A DNA stretch of 9,814 nt from Candidatus Poribacteria bacterium (GTDB taxonomy: Bacteria > Poribacteria > WGA-4E > GCA-2687025), in contig NYZG01000131.1 of NCBI GenBank assembly GCA_002687025.1, positions 1 through 9,814 on the forward strand. The letters are read 5' to 3'. Below the pieces are notes generated by a model. The model did not search any database. It saw nothing but the letters and a program-made list of their open reading frames with translations, and was not told the DNA's origin. Of this stretch, positions 1 to 6,871 are shown piece after piece. The stretch's first letter is position 1; every line of letters starts with the position of its first letter. The translations under genes were made by a program, and so were the position numbers.

Positions 1-2871
1 ATACAGCAGGTCGCCAGTCGGTAGGAGACCCCTTCCAACCGTTCCTGGGTCGCCGCCCGCGCACGTCACCGTGCGTATGTCGCGGGCGCCGTAGAACCAC
101 TTGCCCACGACGGCATACTCGTCCTCGGTCGCCCAAAGCAGCAAGCCACCCGCTGCCTGGTCGAGGTCGCGTAGCACCGTCTCGGCCGCGAACGCGCCTG
201 AGATCGGCCGCAGCAGGTGTGGGCACTCCGGCGGCTCCATGCGCCCAACAGCCTTTATCGGCGCGGTCACCATCAGGCCGACGCCCGCGTCGAGTTCACG
301 CGCGCCTCCGCCGACTGGGTCGACCCACCGCCACGGGCCGGATTCGCCTGTTGAGAGGGCATAGGCCCGGTCGCGGACGATAAATGCCGACGAGGGATCG
401 GCCGGTCTGAGATATGGATACCGCAGGGCTGAGCCGGGGGCGGGCCCTATCCTGTGCCGCAGTTCCCGACAGAGCGCTGGGAACTCGTCGTGGCGGCCTT
501 CGGTGATGTATCGCCACTCCAGTTTCATGAGCAGTCGACGATGCAGGAAGGCGGAAGCGCCACACTGCACCGAGCGTATCCAGAACTCCGTCGCCTGCGC
601 GTAGTGGCCGCGTCGGCCGTATTCGTCGCCGATGAGCTCGAAGCGTTCCGGCGCCAGGGCGACATAGCCGCTTGCCGCCTCCAGTCGCCGCATCGCCGCC
701 ACGCCCGCGTGGATGTGCTTCTCCGCCTCGTCCATCGGGCCATCGCTGACCATGATGATGTGCGCCAGCTCCAAATGACCCTCGAAGATCAGCCGCATGT
801 CGCTCAGGTAGATTGCCTGCTCCAGGCTGCGCTCGAAGAACTTTATCGCCTGCCCCGGTTCCCTCTCGCGAGCCACGTAGAGGTCGGCCATGCCGTGATA
901 GCAACGGGCCAAGCCGCGTCCATCGCCATGCTGGCGGCAAAGGGCCTCCATCTTCATCAGACACTGTAGCGCCTGCGGCCACAGAGAGGGGCGCCTCCGA
1001 GCGCGATACATGCGCGCGCACGCGACGCGATAGTAAGCCTCCGCCACGCCGCCGAAATAGGGCACGTCGACAAGCGCCGCCTCCAGTTCATCGATGGCGT
1101 CATCGCGCTGGGATCGGGAGGGCAGGTGTTGTAGCGTCGAGCAAAGGCACGCCAACAGCGCGACGCGCGCGGGCGACCCCTCCCGATCGCCGACGAGAAG
1201 CAGACCCTCGCGAGTCGTCGCTCGCGCCTCCTCCTTGCGTTGCTGCCAGAATTGCGCGTCCGCCAGCCGCGCCATGAGCCTGCCGAGGTACTCCGCGTCG
1301 CAGCCTAGTTCGCGCGCCAGGGCGATCGCCTCGATGAAGCGCGCCTCCGCCATGCCGATGTCGCCCAGACGCGCGCGAATACCGCCAACGCGGATGGTGA
1401 GGTCGAGGATGCGCTTCTTGTCTTGCTCTGGATCGTCGTCACGGCGGAGGGTATCGAGAGCGCCCTCATAGTGCTCGACGGCGCTTTCGTTGGCGTACAG
1501 GGCTCTGTCGCGATTGCCCGCGGCCACGAGATACTCGACCGCCTTGCCTCGTACGTCCGCGGCGGCGTAGTGGAGGCCGATCTCTCCGACCTGTTCGGCG
1601 ATGTCGCGCTCGGAGCCCTCCTCCAGCGCGCGCGCCACGGCGAGGTGAACCCGCGTGCGTTCGGTTTCAGGCAGTGACTCGTAGACGGCTTCGCGTAGCA
1701 GCACGTGGCGAAACGCGAACAGCTTCTGGGCCCGTGACACCTGCTCCACGACCAGCTGGCGCCGACGCAGCTCTCCCAGCGCGGACCCCACACGCATCGG
1801 ATCGGCGGAAACCGTCCGCAGCAGCTCGACGCTGAACCGAGGACCGATTACCGACGCCACGCCCAGAGTCTCTCGGGCTTCCACGGGAAGCGTCGCCAGG
1901 CGACGGCGCACGGCCTCCTGCACCGTCGTGGGCACGGGCGTCGTCAGCAGGCGCTCTTCGGTCATCTCGCCGTCCACCAACGGGCGCAACGTCTCCTCGA
2001 TGAGCAGGGGATTGCCGCCACAGCGATACAGGACGGCGGAAGCGAGCGCCTCGGAAATCGGGTCGATTCGCGTCAGCGATTGCGTGAGTTCGACCGCGGC
2101 GCACGGATCCAAATCCTCGAGGTAGAGGGCCGCGCAGCGCGCATCGAGCTTGCCGCCGGCCGCCAGCAGGCCGCCACGTTCGCCGTCGATCGGCGGCCGG
2201 TACAGCGCGACCAGAAACAGCGGGGCCTGGTCGGCGACCTCGGCGAGACGCCACGCCAGTTGCGCAGTGGGTGTGTCCGCCCAGTGGTAGTCGTCCATCA
2301 CGAGGACGGTAGGCTGTCGCCACGCCAACCCCAGGAAGAACGCGTGGAGCGCATGCAATGCCGCGCTCTTGGCCTGTTCCGCGTCCCAGACCTTGTGGCA
2401 TCCGGGCGTATCGTCCGGACCCGTGAGGAAGCGGGCCAGGGCCTCACTGGTGTCGTCGATCTCGCGCCGCGCCAGGTCCGTTTCGTCGAGCAATGTCCTG
2501 GCGAGAGTGGTTTGCAGTTCGTAAAAGCTCATTTCCGACGGCAGAAGGCCGCGATGCGACAGGAATGAACCGAGCGCCTGGCGGACGGCCTGGAACCCGC
2601 GTGGGGCGTGCGCCTCCGCGCCTCCCCAGAGCCACGTGACGCCGTCGCCGTACGTTCGATCCGAGTGTCTCCTGAGCTCCTCGGCGAGGCGCGTTTTGCC
2701 CACGCCCGCGTGCCCGCCGACGGTTGCCATCTGGCCGGAGCCCCGAACACACCCGGCCAACATCTCCGCCAGGATCGAACACTCCTCGGTCCGCCCGATT
2801 AGGGGCATGGCGTGCGCGTGTTCTGCCCCAGGACGGCGAAGCCCCAACAGGTCGGTCGTCTCGTCGATCAT
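1..2871 (-). CDS. AAA-like ATPase/TPR protein with DUF1349-like tail (3' end beyond window)
   Basis: One frame stays open from the ATG at 2871 to position 1: 957 codons and no stop, so the C-terminus lies outside the window. Residues 23-28 (PLIGRT) open the ATPase domain. The Walker A loop GGHAGVGKT is at about 52-60 and a Walker B-like LVMDDYHWAD at about 190-199. GNPLLIEE at about 286-293 and the following 'VQEAVRRRLATLP' segment are typical of the STAND-like ATPases found in LuxR/MalT-type regulators and in adenylate-cyclase or kinase fusions. Residues about 400-850 are alpha-helical with TPR-like repeats. Residues about 890-957 look like the start of a DUF1349-type beta-sandwich (ISGAFAAETV, then GGLLLWATEDEYAVVGKW). 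No DNA-binding, kinase or cyclase domain is visible. A GTG at 2883 is an alternative start; a TAG lies in frame just above it. It follows the MazG gene by 44 nt. A regulatory or sensing role is inferred. Confidence 0.9.
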   Translation of the reverse strand, partial: MIDETTDLLGLRRPGAEHAHAMPLIGRTEECSILAEMLAGCVRGSGQMATVGGHAGVGKTRLAEELRRHSDRTYGDGVTWLWGGAEAHAPRGFQAVRQALGSFLSHRGLLPSEMSFYELQTTLARTLLDETDLARREIDDTSEALARFLTGPDDTPGCHKVWDAEQAKSAALHALHAFFLGLAWRQPTVLVMDDYHWADTPTAQLAWRLAEVADQAPLFLVALYRPPIDGERGGLLAAGGKLDARCAALYLEDLDPCAAVELTQSLTRIDPISEALASAVLYRCGGNPLLIEETLRPLVDGEMTEERLLTTPVPTTVQEAVRRRLATLPVEARETLGVASVIGPRFSVELLRTVSADPMRVGSALGELRRRQLVVEQVSRAQKLFAFRHVLLREAVYESLPETERTRVHLAVARALEEGSERDIAEQVGEIGLHYAAADVRGKAVEYLVAAGNRDRALYANESAVEHYEGALDTLRRDDDPEQDKKRILDLTIRVGGIRARLGDIGMAEARFIEAIALARELGCDAEYLGRLMARLADAQFWQQRKEEARATTREGLLLVGDREGSPARVALLACLCSTLQHLPSRSQRDDAIDELEAALVDVPYFGGVAEAYYRVACARMYRARRRPSLWPQALQCLMKMEALCRQHGDGRGLARCYHGMADLYVAREREPGQAIKFFERSLEQAIYLSDMRLIFEGHLELAHIIMVSDGPMDEAEKHIHAGVAAMRRLEAASGYVALAPERFELIGDEYGRRGHYAQATEFWIRSVQCGASAFLHRRLLMKLEWRYITEGRHDEFPALCRELRHRIGPAPGSALRYPYLRPADPSSAFIVRDRAYALSTGESGPWRWVDPVGGGARELDAGVGLMVTAPIKAVGRMEPPECPHLLRPISGAFAAETVLRDLDQAAGGLLLWATEDEYAVVGKWFYGARDIRTVTCAGGDPGTVGRGLLPTGDLLY

Positions 2872-2915
2872 GGCGGCGTCCACCGGTGACGGGAAGCGAA
2901 GCTACCGAGATCGCG

Positions 2916-3200
2916 TCAGCACTCGCAGGGCGTGCGATGGCACTTCGGGCAGCCGTCGGCGTACCGTCGCGCGCACTCGGTCATGGGGATGTCGAGCAGA
3001 CTAGCCAGCGTCGTCAGCCACGCAAGGACATCGCTCATCTCCTCGGTGAGGCGCTGCGTGTCGCGGGGGTCGCGCCGGATTTCCTTGGCGAGTTCGCCCA
3101 CCTCCTCGACGAACCACGTGAACGTACGGTCCACGCCTCGAGCGGAGTCGCGGTCGAAGTAGGTGTCCTCGATGGTCGTCTGAAACGCGCCTATGCCCAT
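2916..3200 (-). CDS. MazG-like nucleotide pyrophosphohydrolase with Cys-rich tail
   Basis: This 94-residue protein has the all-alpha NTP pyrophosphatase (MazG) signature. EEVGE at about residues 32-36 and EEMSD at about 52-56 supply the acidic ExxE...ExxD set that binds magnesium. The family hydrolyses nucleoside triphosphates to monophosphate and pyrophosphate; the substrate here cannot be told. The tail CPKCHRTPCEC (C-x2-C-x4-C-x-C) occurs in a short MazG subfamily and looks like a metal-binding knuckle. The frame is open further upstream to 3311, but that part overlaps the preceding glycosyltransferase and is not family-like, so the ATG at 3200 is preferred. It lies 29 nt after the glycosyltransferase stop and 44 nt before the ATPase gene, which suggests co-transcription. 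The ribosome binding site is weak. Confidence 0.88.
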   Translation of the reverse strand: MGIGAFQTTIEDTYFDRDSARGVDRTFTWFVEEVGELAKEIRRDPRDTQRLTEEMSDVLAWLTTLASLLDIPMTECARRYADGCPKCHRTPCEC

Positions 3201-3229
3201 GTCGTCCGCGCTGTGGTTCGATCTCGCGC

Positions 3230-4216
3230 TCACTCCGGCCTCCCGTCGTCCTGTGCGATCGCCCGCCTGGCCCGCGACGCTACATCCTCCGGTTCTACAG
3301 ACCTCATGCACAGGTTTTTGTCACGGATTCCGCAGCTACGTCGATAGCACGGCCTGCACGGCGACGACGCCTGCGCGATGCTGTGACCTGCGCCAACCGG
3401 GCCGTGACGCGCGGGGTCCGTCGGACCGAACAGCGCCACGACTGGCGTCCCCACAGCCGCCGCGATGTGCATAGGGCCCGAGTCCACTGTGACGTATGCG
3501 TCACAACGCTCAATGAGGGCCGCGAGTCCGAAGAGATCGCAGCGGCCGACGGCGTCCACGACATCCACGCTCCGGGCCTCATGCATGAACGCGTCACGTA
3601 GCGGCCCGTCTGACGCGGCTCCCGTGACAAGGACGCGCGCGCCCGCCTCCGCGAGCGACCGGGCGACGGCGGCGAACCGTCCCGGTTCCCAACGCTTCGT
3701 CAACCACGTACTCGCAAGATGCATGCCTACGGTAGGCCCGCCCAGCTCGTGCTCGGCGAAGAGGCCCGCCGCGAACGCGCGATCGCCGTCGTCGTGCCAG
3801 AAGTAGGTGTCCGTGTCCGCGAGCGCACTGGGCGAAATGCCCAACAGTTCGAGTGGCCGCATATACCGGCTCGTTTCGTGCCCGGTTGGGGCCGGACAAC
3901 TCCGTGTAAGGAACAGCCCGCGACCGGACACGCGACTGCCGACACGAACGGGTATTCGGGCGAGCCAGGCGGTAGCCGCGCTGCTCACTGATGTCGGGTG
4001 CCACACGACGGCGGCGTCGAACGACCGACGACGGAGACCCCGCGCTACGTCCAGCATGCCGCGTCTCGCCCCAGCGTGCTTTTCCCACGGGGTTACCTCG
4101 TCCACGTGGGGATGGCGCTCCATCAGGGCCTGCACGAGAGGCCGAACTTGCAGCGCGATGTGTGCCGACGGGCAAGCGAGGCGCAACGCCCGGAGCGCGG
4201 GGCCCATGAGGACCAT
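3230..4216 (-). CDS. GT9 (heptosyltransferase-family) glycosyltransferase B
   Basis: This GT-B-fold enzyme of glycosyltransferase family 9 transfers a sugar, classically heptose from ADP-heptose, onto an LPS core or a similar acceptor on the cytoplasmic face of the inner membrane. The signatures are MHLAST..WLTKRWEPGRF at about residues 165-181 and the donor-site motif VDSGPMHIAAAVGTPVVALF at about 244-263. Near the C-terminus is a four-cysteine group, C287-x2-C-x4-C-x7-C303. The first ATG in frame is at 4216, giving 328 residues. Family homology clearly starts earlier: the codons between the previous gene's TGA (4276-4274) and 4216 read DYDSILGTHTGGWIGD, which is the usual GT9 first strand and GD loop. 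The true start is therefore probably about 18 codons upstream, at a non-AUG codon such as CTG 4270, or is reached by recoding. The precise sugar is unknown. Confidence 0.9.
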   Translation of the reverse strand: MVLMGPALRALRLACPSAHIALQVRPLVQALMERHPHVDEVTPWEKHAGARRGMLDVARGLRRRSFDAAVVWHPTSVSSAATAWLARIPVRVGSRVSGRGLFLTRSCPAPTGHETSRYMRPLELLGISPSALADTDTYFWHDDGDRAFAAGLFAEHELGGPTVGMHLASTWLTKRWEPGRFAAVARSLAEAGARVLVTGAASDGPLRDAFMHEARSVDVVDAVGRCDLFGLAALIERCDAYVTVDSGPMHIAAAVGTPVVALFGPTDPARHGPVGAGHSIAQASSPCRPCYRRSCGIRDKNLCMRSVEPEDVASRARRAIAQDDGRPE

Positions 4217-4273
4217 GTCCCCGATCCATCCGCCCGTATGAGTACCCAGGATCGAGTCGTAATCAGGCAGGAT

Positions 4274-5284
4274 TCATGCGCCCCCGGCTTCCGCGGCGTC
4301 CAGCGACTCGACCTCGCTCCAGACGCGATCGACGGTGATGAGCTGCATACAGACGTTGTCGCGGCAGTGGTTGCTGAACTGCTTGCATGGGCTGCACGCG
4401 ATGTGCTCACGGATGCCCACGTGCGGCGCATGGCGAGGAGCGAAGCGCTCGAAGTTCCCCGGGCCGAAGAGCGCCAGGGTAGGCGTCCCCACGGCGACCG
4501 CGAGATGCATCGGTCCCGTGTCGTTGGATACGAACTTGGCGCACTGCTTCAGTACTCCCGCCAGGACTCCGAGCGGAAGGTCCATGAGCACGACGGCGGC
4601 GTCCCCGAGGCTTGCCGCGATGTGGTCGGTAGAGCCGCGATCCTTCTCCGCGCCGACTACGACGACGCGCATACCGTCCTCGTCGATGGCGCGCCGCGCG
4701 ACCTCGGCGAACCGTTGCGGCATCCACGCGCGCGGCTCCCACCCGGCTCCCGGGAAGATGCCCAGGATGCGGTCGTCGGTGGGGTCGATGCCGTGGTCGC
4801 GCAGCAGCCTGATCGCAGCGGCCTCGTCCTCGTAGGACACGAACACCTCGGGTCGCGCGTCGTCGTCCGAGATGCCGAGGGGCGCGAGGGCCGCGAGCGC
4901 GTGCTCTGACGCATGGCCCGACCCGTCGAGAGCCACGCGGACGGTGTCCAACACCGAGCCCCCTACCCGCGTCTGCACACGCCCGAGACGAGCAATGCCC
5001 GCGGTCTTCAGCTTCCTGTGCAGGTCGATGCTGACATCATACCGTCCTTCGCGAATCCGCCGCGCGAGGGACGCGATGGCGCCTACATCGCGATTCGTCC
5101 GCGCGCGGTCCACGCTCAACACCTCGTCGACGTGGGGGTCGGACGCGTAGAGCGGGGCAAAGCGCGTCGACGTGAGGAACGCGATGTGCGCCGAGGGGAA
5201 CGCGGCGCGCAGAGCGCGCGCCACGGGCGACGTCAGCACGACATCCCCGAGCGACCCCAACCGGATGATAAGAAAGCGATTCAT
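4274..5284 (-). CDS. GT9 (heptosyltransferase-family) glycosyltransferase A
   Basis: This 336-residue protein is a full-length GT9 enzyme of the ADP-heptose:LPS heptosyltransferase family. The N-terminus FLIIRLGSLGDVVLTSP (residues 4-20) is the classic acceptor-domain strand with the GD loop. FPGAGWEPRAWMPQRFAEVA at about 177-196 and SNDTGPMHLAVAVGTPTLAL at about 253-272 form the C-terminal nucleotide-sugar site. A cysteine group C297-x2-C-x6-C-x4-C312 follows, similar to that in the downstream paralogue. The ATG at 5284 places the first strand exactly as in the family. It starts 21 nt after the PAP2 stop. Its stop TGA is part of an ATGA sequence and lies in the same frame as the next GT9 gene. 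A role in building a lipid-linked or LPS-core-type glycan is inferred; the donor need not be heptose. Confidence 0.94.
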   Translation of the reverse strand: MNRFLIIRLGSLGDVVLTSPVARALRAAFPSAHIAFLTSTRFAPLYASDPHVDEVLSVDRARTNRDVGAIASLARRIREGRYDVSIDLHRKLKTAGIARLGRVQTRVGGSVLDTVRVALDGSGHASEHALAALAPLGISDDDARPEVFVSYEDEAAAIRLLRDHGIDPTDDRILGIFPGAGWEPRAWMPQRFAEVARRAIDEDGMRVVVVGAEKDRGSTDHIAASLGDAAVVLMDLPLGVLAGVLKQCAKFVSNDTGPMHLAVAVGTPTLALFGPGNFERFAPRHAPHVGIREHIACSPCKQFSNHCRDNVCMQLITVDRVWSEVESLDAAEAGGA

Positions 5285-5305
5285 CGCCGGCGCCGAACCG
5301 TAGGG

Positions 5306-5890
5306 CTAGAAGCGGACCGATAGGATACCGCGCTCGCGTCGAAGCACCAGGCGCGTCACTCCCACGCCAACGGCCGCACCCGCGAGCACGTCACTCGGGT
5401 AGTGTCGCCCGAGGTAGACCCGCGCGAACGCGACCCCTCCGGCCACAGTGTAGAACGCGAAGCGCCACCGCGGATAGCGATGCGCCAACGCCGTCGCCGC
5501 CGAGAACGCCACCGTGGCGTGCCCGGAGGGCATGGAGCGCGTGTCCTCGGGGTTCAGCGGCCTGGGCCGCCCAATGGCGCGTTTCAGCGCCAGGGCTGTA
5601 AGCGATGACGCCGCGAAGCCGGCGCCCACGAGAAGTCCCGTGTCGCGCATCTTCTCGGCGCCGAGAACCGTCGTGAGCAGCACCGCGCCGATCACATATC
5701 GGCTCGACCCGAAGTCGTTGATGACCGGGACGATGCCATCGAGGATGTCGTTGCTGAGGTCGCTATGAATCCGGTCGAACAAGTAGCGGTCGGCCGCCTC
5801 GGCCGGCGTGGCGCACATCGCCGACACTGCCAGCGCCATCACGGCTAACGCCGCGCCGCGCCGCAAAGCGGATATGGGTGAGCCGCCCAT
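5306..5890 (-). CDS. PAP2-family membrane/periplasmic phosphatase
   Basis: Type 2 phosphatidic acid phosphatase superfamily enzyme. Numbered from the ATG at 5890 (194 residues), the three motifs are intact: K103-x6-R110-P111, PSGH at 121-124 and R157-x5-H163-x3-D167. The two histidines are the catalytic pair. The N-terminus is a good signal peptide: SALRR, a hydrophobic run, then a cleavage-like ATPAEA|AD near residue 32. Hydrophobic helices around the motifs fit a small membrane phosphatase acting outside the cytoplasm, on a lipid phosphate or undecaprenyl pyrophosphate; which one cannot be told. An upstream ATG at 5920 adds ten residues but spoils the signal peptide, so 5890 is preferred. 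The first 128 nt overlap the frame of the upstream small protein. It starts the run into the GT9 genes, 21 nt away, consistent with lipid-carrier recycling for glycan synthesis. Confidence 0.9.
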   Translation of the reverse strand: MGGSPISALRRGAALAVMALAVSAMCATPAEAADRYLFDRIHSDLSNDILDGIVPVINDFGSSRYVIGAVLLTTVLGAEKMRDTGLLVGAGFAASSLTALALKRAIGRPRPLNPEDTRSMPSGHATVAFSAATALAHRYPRWRFAFYTVAGGVAFARVYLGRHYPSDVLAGAAVGVGVTRLVLRRERGILSVRF

Positions 5891-6188
5891 TCCGGAAAGT
5901 CGCCCACGCGGATCGTCCATCGCGCTGATACGTCTCCACCCGAATCGTGTCGAAGCCCTTATCGGTGGTCGTGACTTCGACGGGTTCGCCCCAGATCGTC
6001 CTCAGTTCGCGAATCCGCTCGGCCGTCCGGTCTCTGTCACGTCGGATGAGCGCGCGAACCACGCCGCCGAAGGCGAGCAGCCCCGCCGCGAAAGCCACCT
6101 TCTGCGCCGTCTTCGAAAACCCGAACGCGACGTCCGATGGCACGGCCAACATAATCGCCAGCGCGACGACGGTGAGGGATCTTCGCAT
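5763..6188 (-). CDS. small exported protein, BamE/SmpA-like features (hypothetical)
   Basis: This 141-residue frame opens with a signal peptide or membrane anchor (MRRSLTVVALAIMLAVPSD), followed by a second hydrophobic stretch at about residues 31-47. The region at about 54-106 has the look of a small alpha/beta domain: a helix, then IWGEPVEV, then GFDTIRVETYQ and GRSAWATFRNGRLTHI. The 'xGEP ... TFRNGRL' pattern recalls BamE/SmpA-OmlA-like envelope domains, but the match is weak and I do not assign the family. The last 35 codons, after about residue 106, run through DNA that encodes the PAP2 signal peptide in another frame. They do not look like natural protein, so the ancestral end was probably near 5870. 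It starts 6 nt after the repeat-protein stop. Function is unknown. Confidence 0.72.
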   Translation of the reverse strand: MRRSLTVVALAIMLAVPSDVAFGFSKTAQKVAFAAGLLAFGGVVRALIRRDRDRTAERIRELRTIWGEPVEVTTTDKGFDTIRVETYQRDGRSAWATFRNGRLTHIRFAARRGVSRDGAGSVGDVRHAGRGGRPLLVRPDS

Positions 6189-6194
6189 AGAAGC

Positions 6195-6824
6195 CTAGAA
6201 GTCCGGCATGCTGCCGGATCGCTCGCCTTCCGGGTGGAACGTCTGTACGGCCCCGGCATCGTTCGGCGTCACGGCCACGACGGCGCGCTTCGTCTCGTCG
6301 CGCGCGCGTAGGGCGAACTCAACGCCTTCGGGCAGCACGAGCAGCGTCGCGCGCGCCTTCTCCTGGGTGTCGTAGAACGACATGTCACCGCCGAGGGCGT
6401 TGGCATCGAGAGCGATGCGCCTGCCTCCGTCGGGTCCGAGCAACCATAGCCTGCTGGAGGCGGTCGTGGCCTTCAGCACAACCTGGTTCTTGGCGCCCTG
6501 TCGACCCTCTGCGCCTTCGACGGCCTCGCCGCGCGCGCCGTGCACCGAGATGACGCCGCCTTCGTCATCGGCGGCCATCAACGCTGCGACGCTGCTGCCT
6601 GAGTCCCACACGGCGAGCATCCCGCCTTCGGCGCCGGCTGCGATGCTGACGCGCCTCTGCCCGTCCGCGCCTATCACGTCGATAGACCGGCATGTCAGGT
6701 GGTCGATGTGTTGCGAGTCCGCTCCGCCCTGACCGCGCGCGTCCTGCGTGAAGACGCTCGACGCGACGTGCCCCGCGAACACGAGCAGCCCGCCGAGGAA
6801 CATGTAGAATGCGTTGCGTTTCAT
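6195..6824 (-). CDS. secreted or membrane-anchored repeat protein (hypothetical)
   Basis: This 209-residue protein starts at the ATG at 6824, which has a good GAGGAG ribosome binding site 9 nt upstream. The frame extends to 6902, but the extra 26 codons lie in the leader and are not protein-like. Residues about 5-25 form an uncleaved or cleaved hydrophobic signal segment. The rest is low-complexity beta-type sequence with two copies of a module of about 40 residues, at about 52-92 and 130-170. Each begins G-x-D-G-x-R-R-(V/I) and continues through xGGxxxxxD. Similar G- and D-rich modules occur in secreted proteins of some uncultured phyla and probably form beta-solenoid or sandwich rungs. It is the first gene of the tight minus-strand run. 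No enzymatic residues are recognised. A cell-surface role is inferred from the signal segment and neighbours. Confidence 0.85.
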   Translation of the reverse strand: MKRNAFYMFLGGLLVFAGHVASSVFTQDARGQGGADSQHIDHLTCRSIDVIGADGQRRVSIAAGAEGGMLAVWDSGSSVAALMAADDEGGVISVHGARGEAVEGAEGRQGAKNQVVLKATTASSRLWLLGPDGGRRIALDANALGGDMSFYDTQEKARATLLVLPEGVEFALRARDETKRAVVAVTPNDAGAVQTFHPEGERSGSMPDF

Positions 6825-6833
6825 CCGCCGGTA

Positions 6834-6839
6834 CTCCTC
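6834..6839 (-). promoter_or_regulatory. ribosome binding site of the repeat protein
   Basis: On the minus strand this reads GAGGAG, followed by 9 nt and the ATG at 6824. It is the clearest Shine-Dalgarno sequence in the window and fixes the start of the repeat protein at 6824 rather than at the upstream ATG at 6902. Confidence 0.75.
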
Positions 6840-6858
6840 TTCGCGTCGTCGGCGCGTT

Positions 6859-6871
6859 ACTGTGCGACAGT
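6859..6871. promoter_or_regulatory. inverted repeat ACTGT-gcg-ACAGT, candidate operator
   Basis: This is a perfect 5-bp inverted repeat around a 3-bp spacer, followed directly by a second small symmetric element, CCGTACGG at 6876-6883. Both lie in the 194-nt gap, 35-59 nt upstream of the repeat-protein start, where a promoter of the tight minus-strand operon would be expected. The arms are short enough to occur by chance, and no convincing -10/-35 pair is visible beside them. Confidence 0.3.

Noticed and set aside
296..1021. Open frame of 241 codons, and others at 1305-1793, 1667-2401 and 2444-2782, on the minus strand
   Set aside because: They are shadow frames of the 957-codon ATPase-TPR gene, which reads through all of them in a different frame with recognisable motifs. 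Their translations are Arg/Ala/Gly-rich without domains.
4274..4276. TGA as a generally reassigned sense codon in this genome
   Set aside because: TGA also ends the MazG gene (2916) and the second GT9 gene (3230) at family-appropriate positions, so it acts as a normal stop here.
3998..4909. Plus-strand open frame of 303 codons opposite the two GT9 genes
   Set aside because: It lies antisense to two genes with clear family motifs, and its product has no recognisable domain. Such frames are common opposite GC-rich genes.
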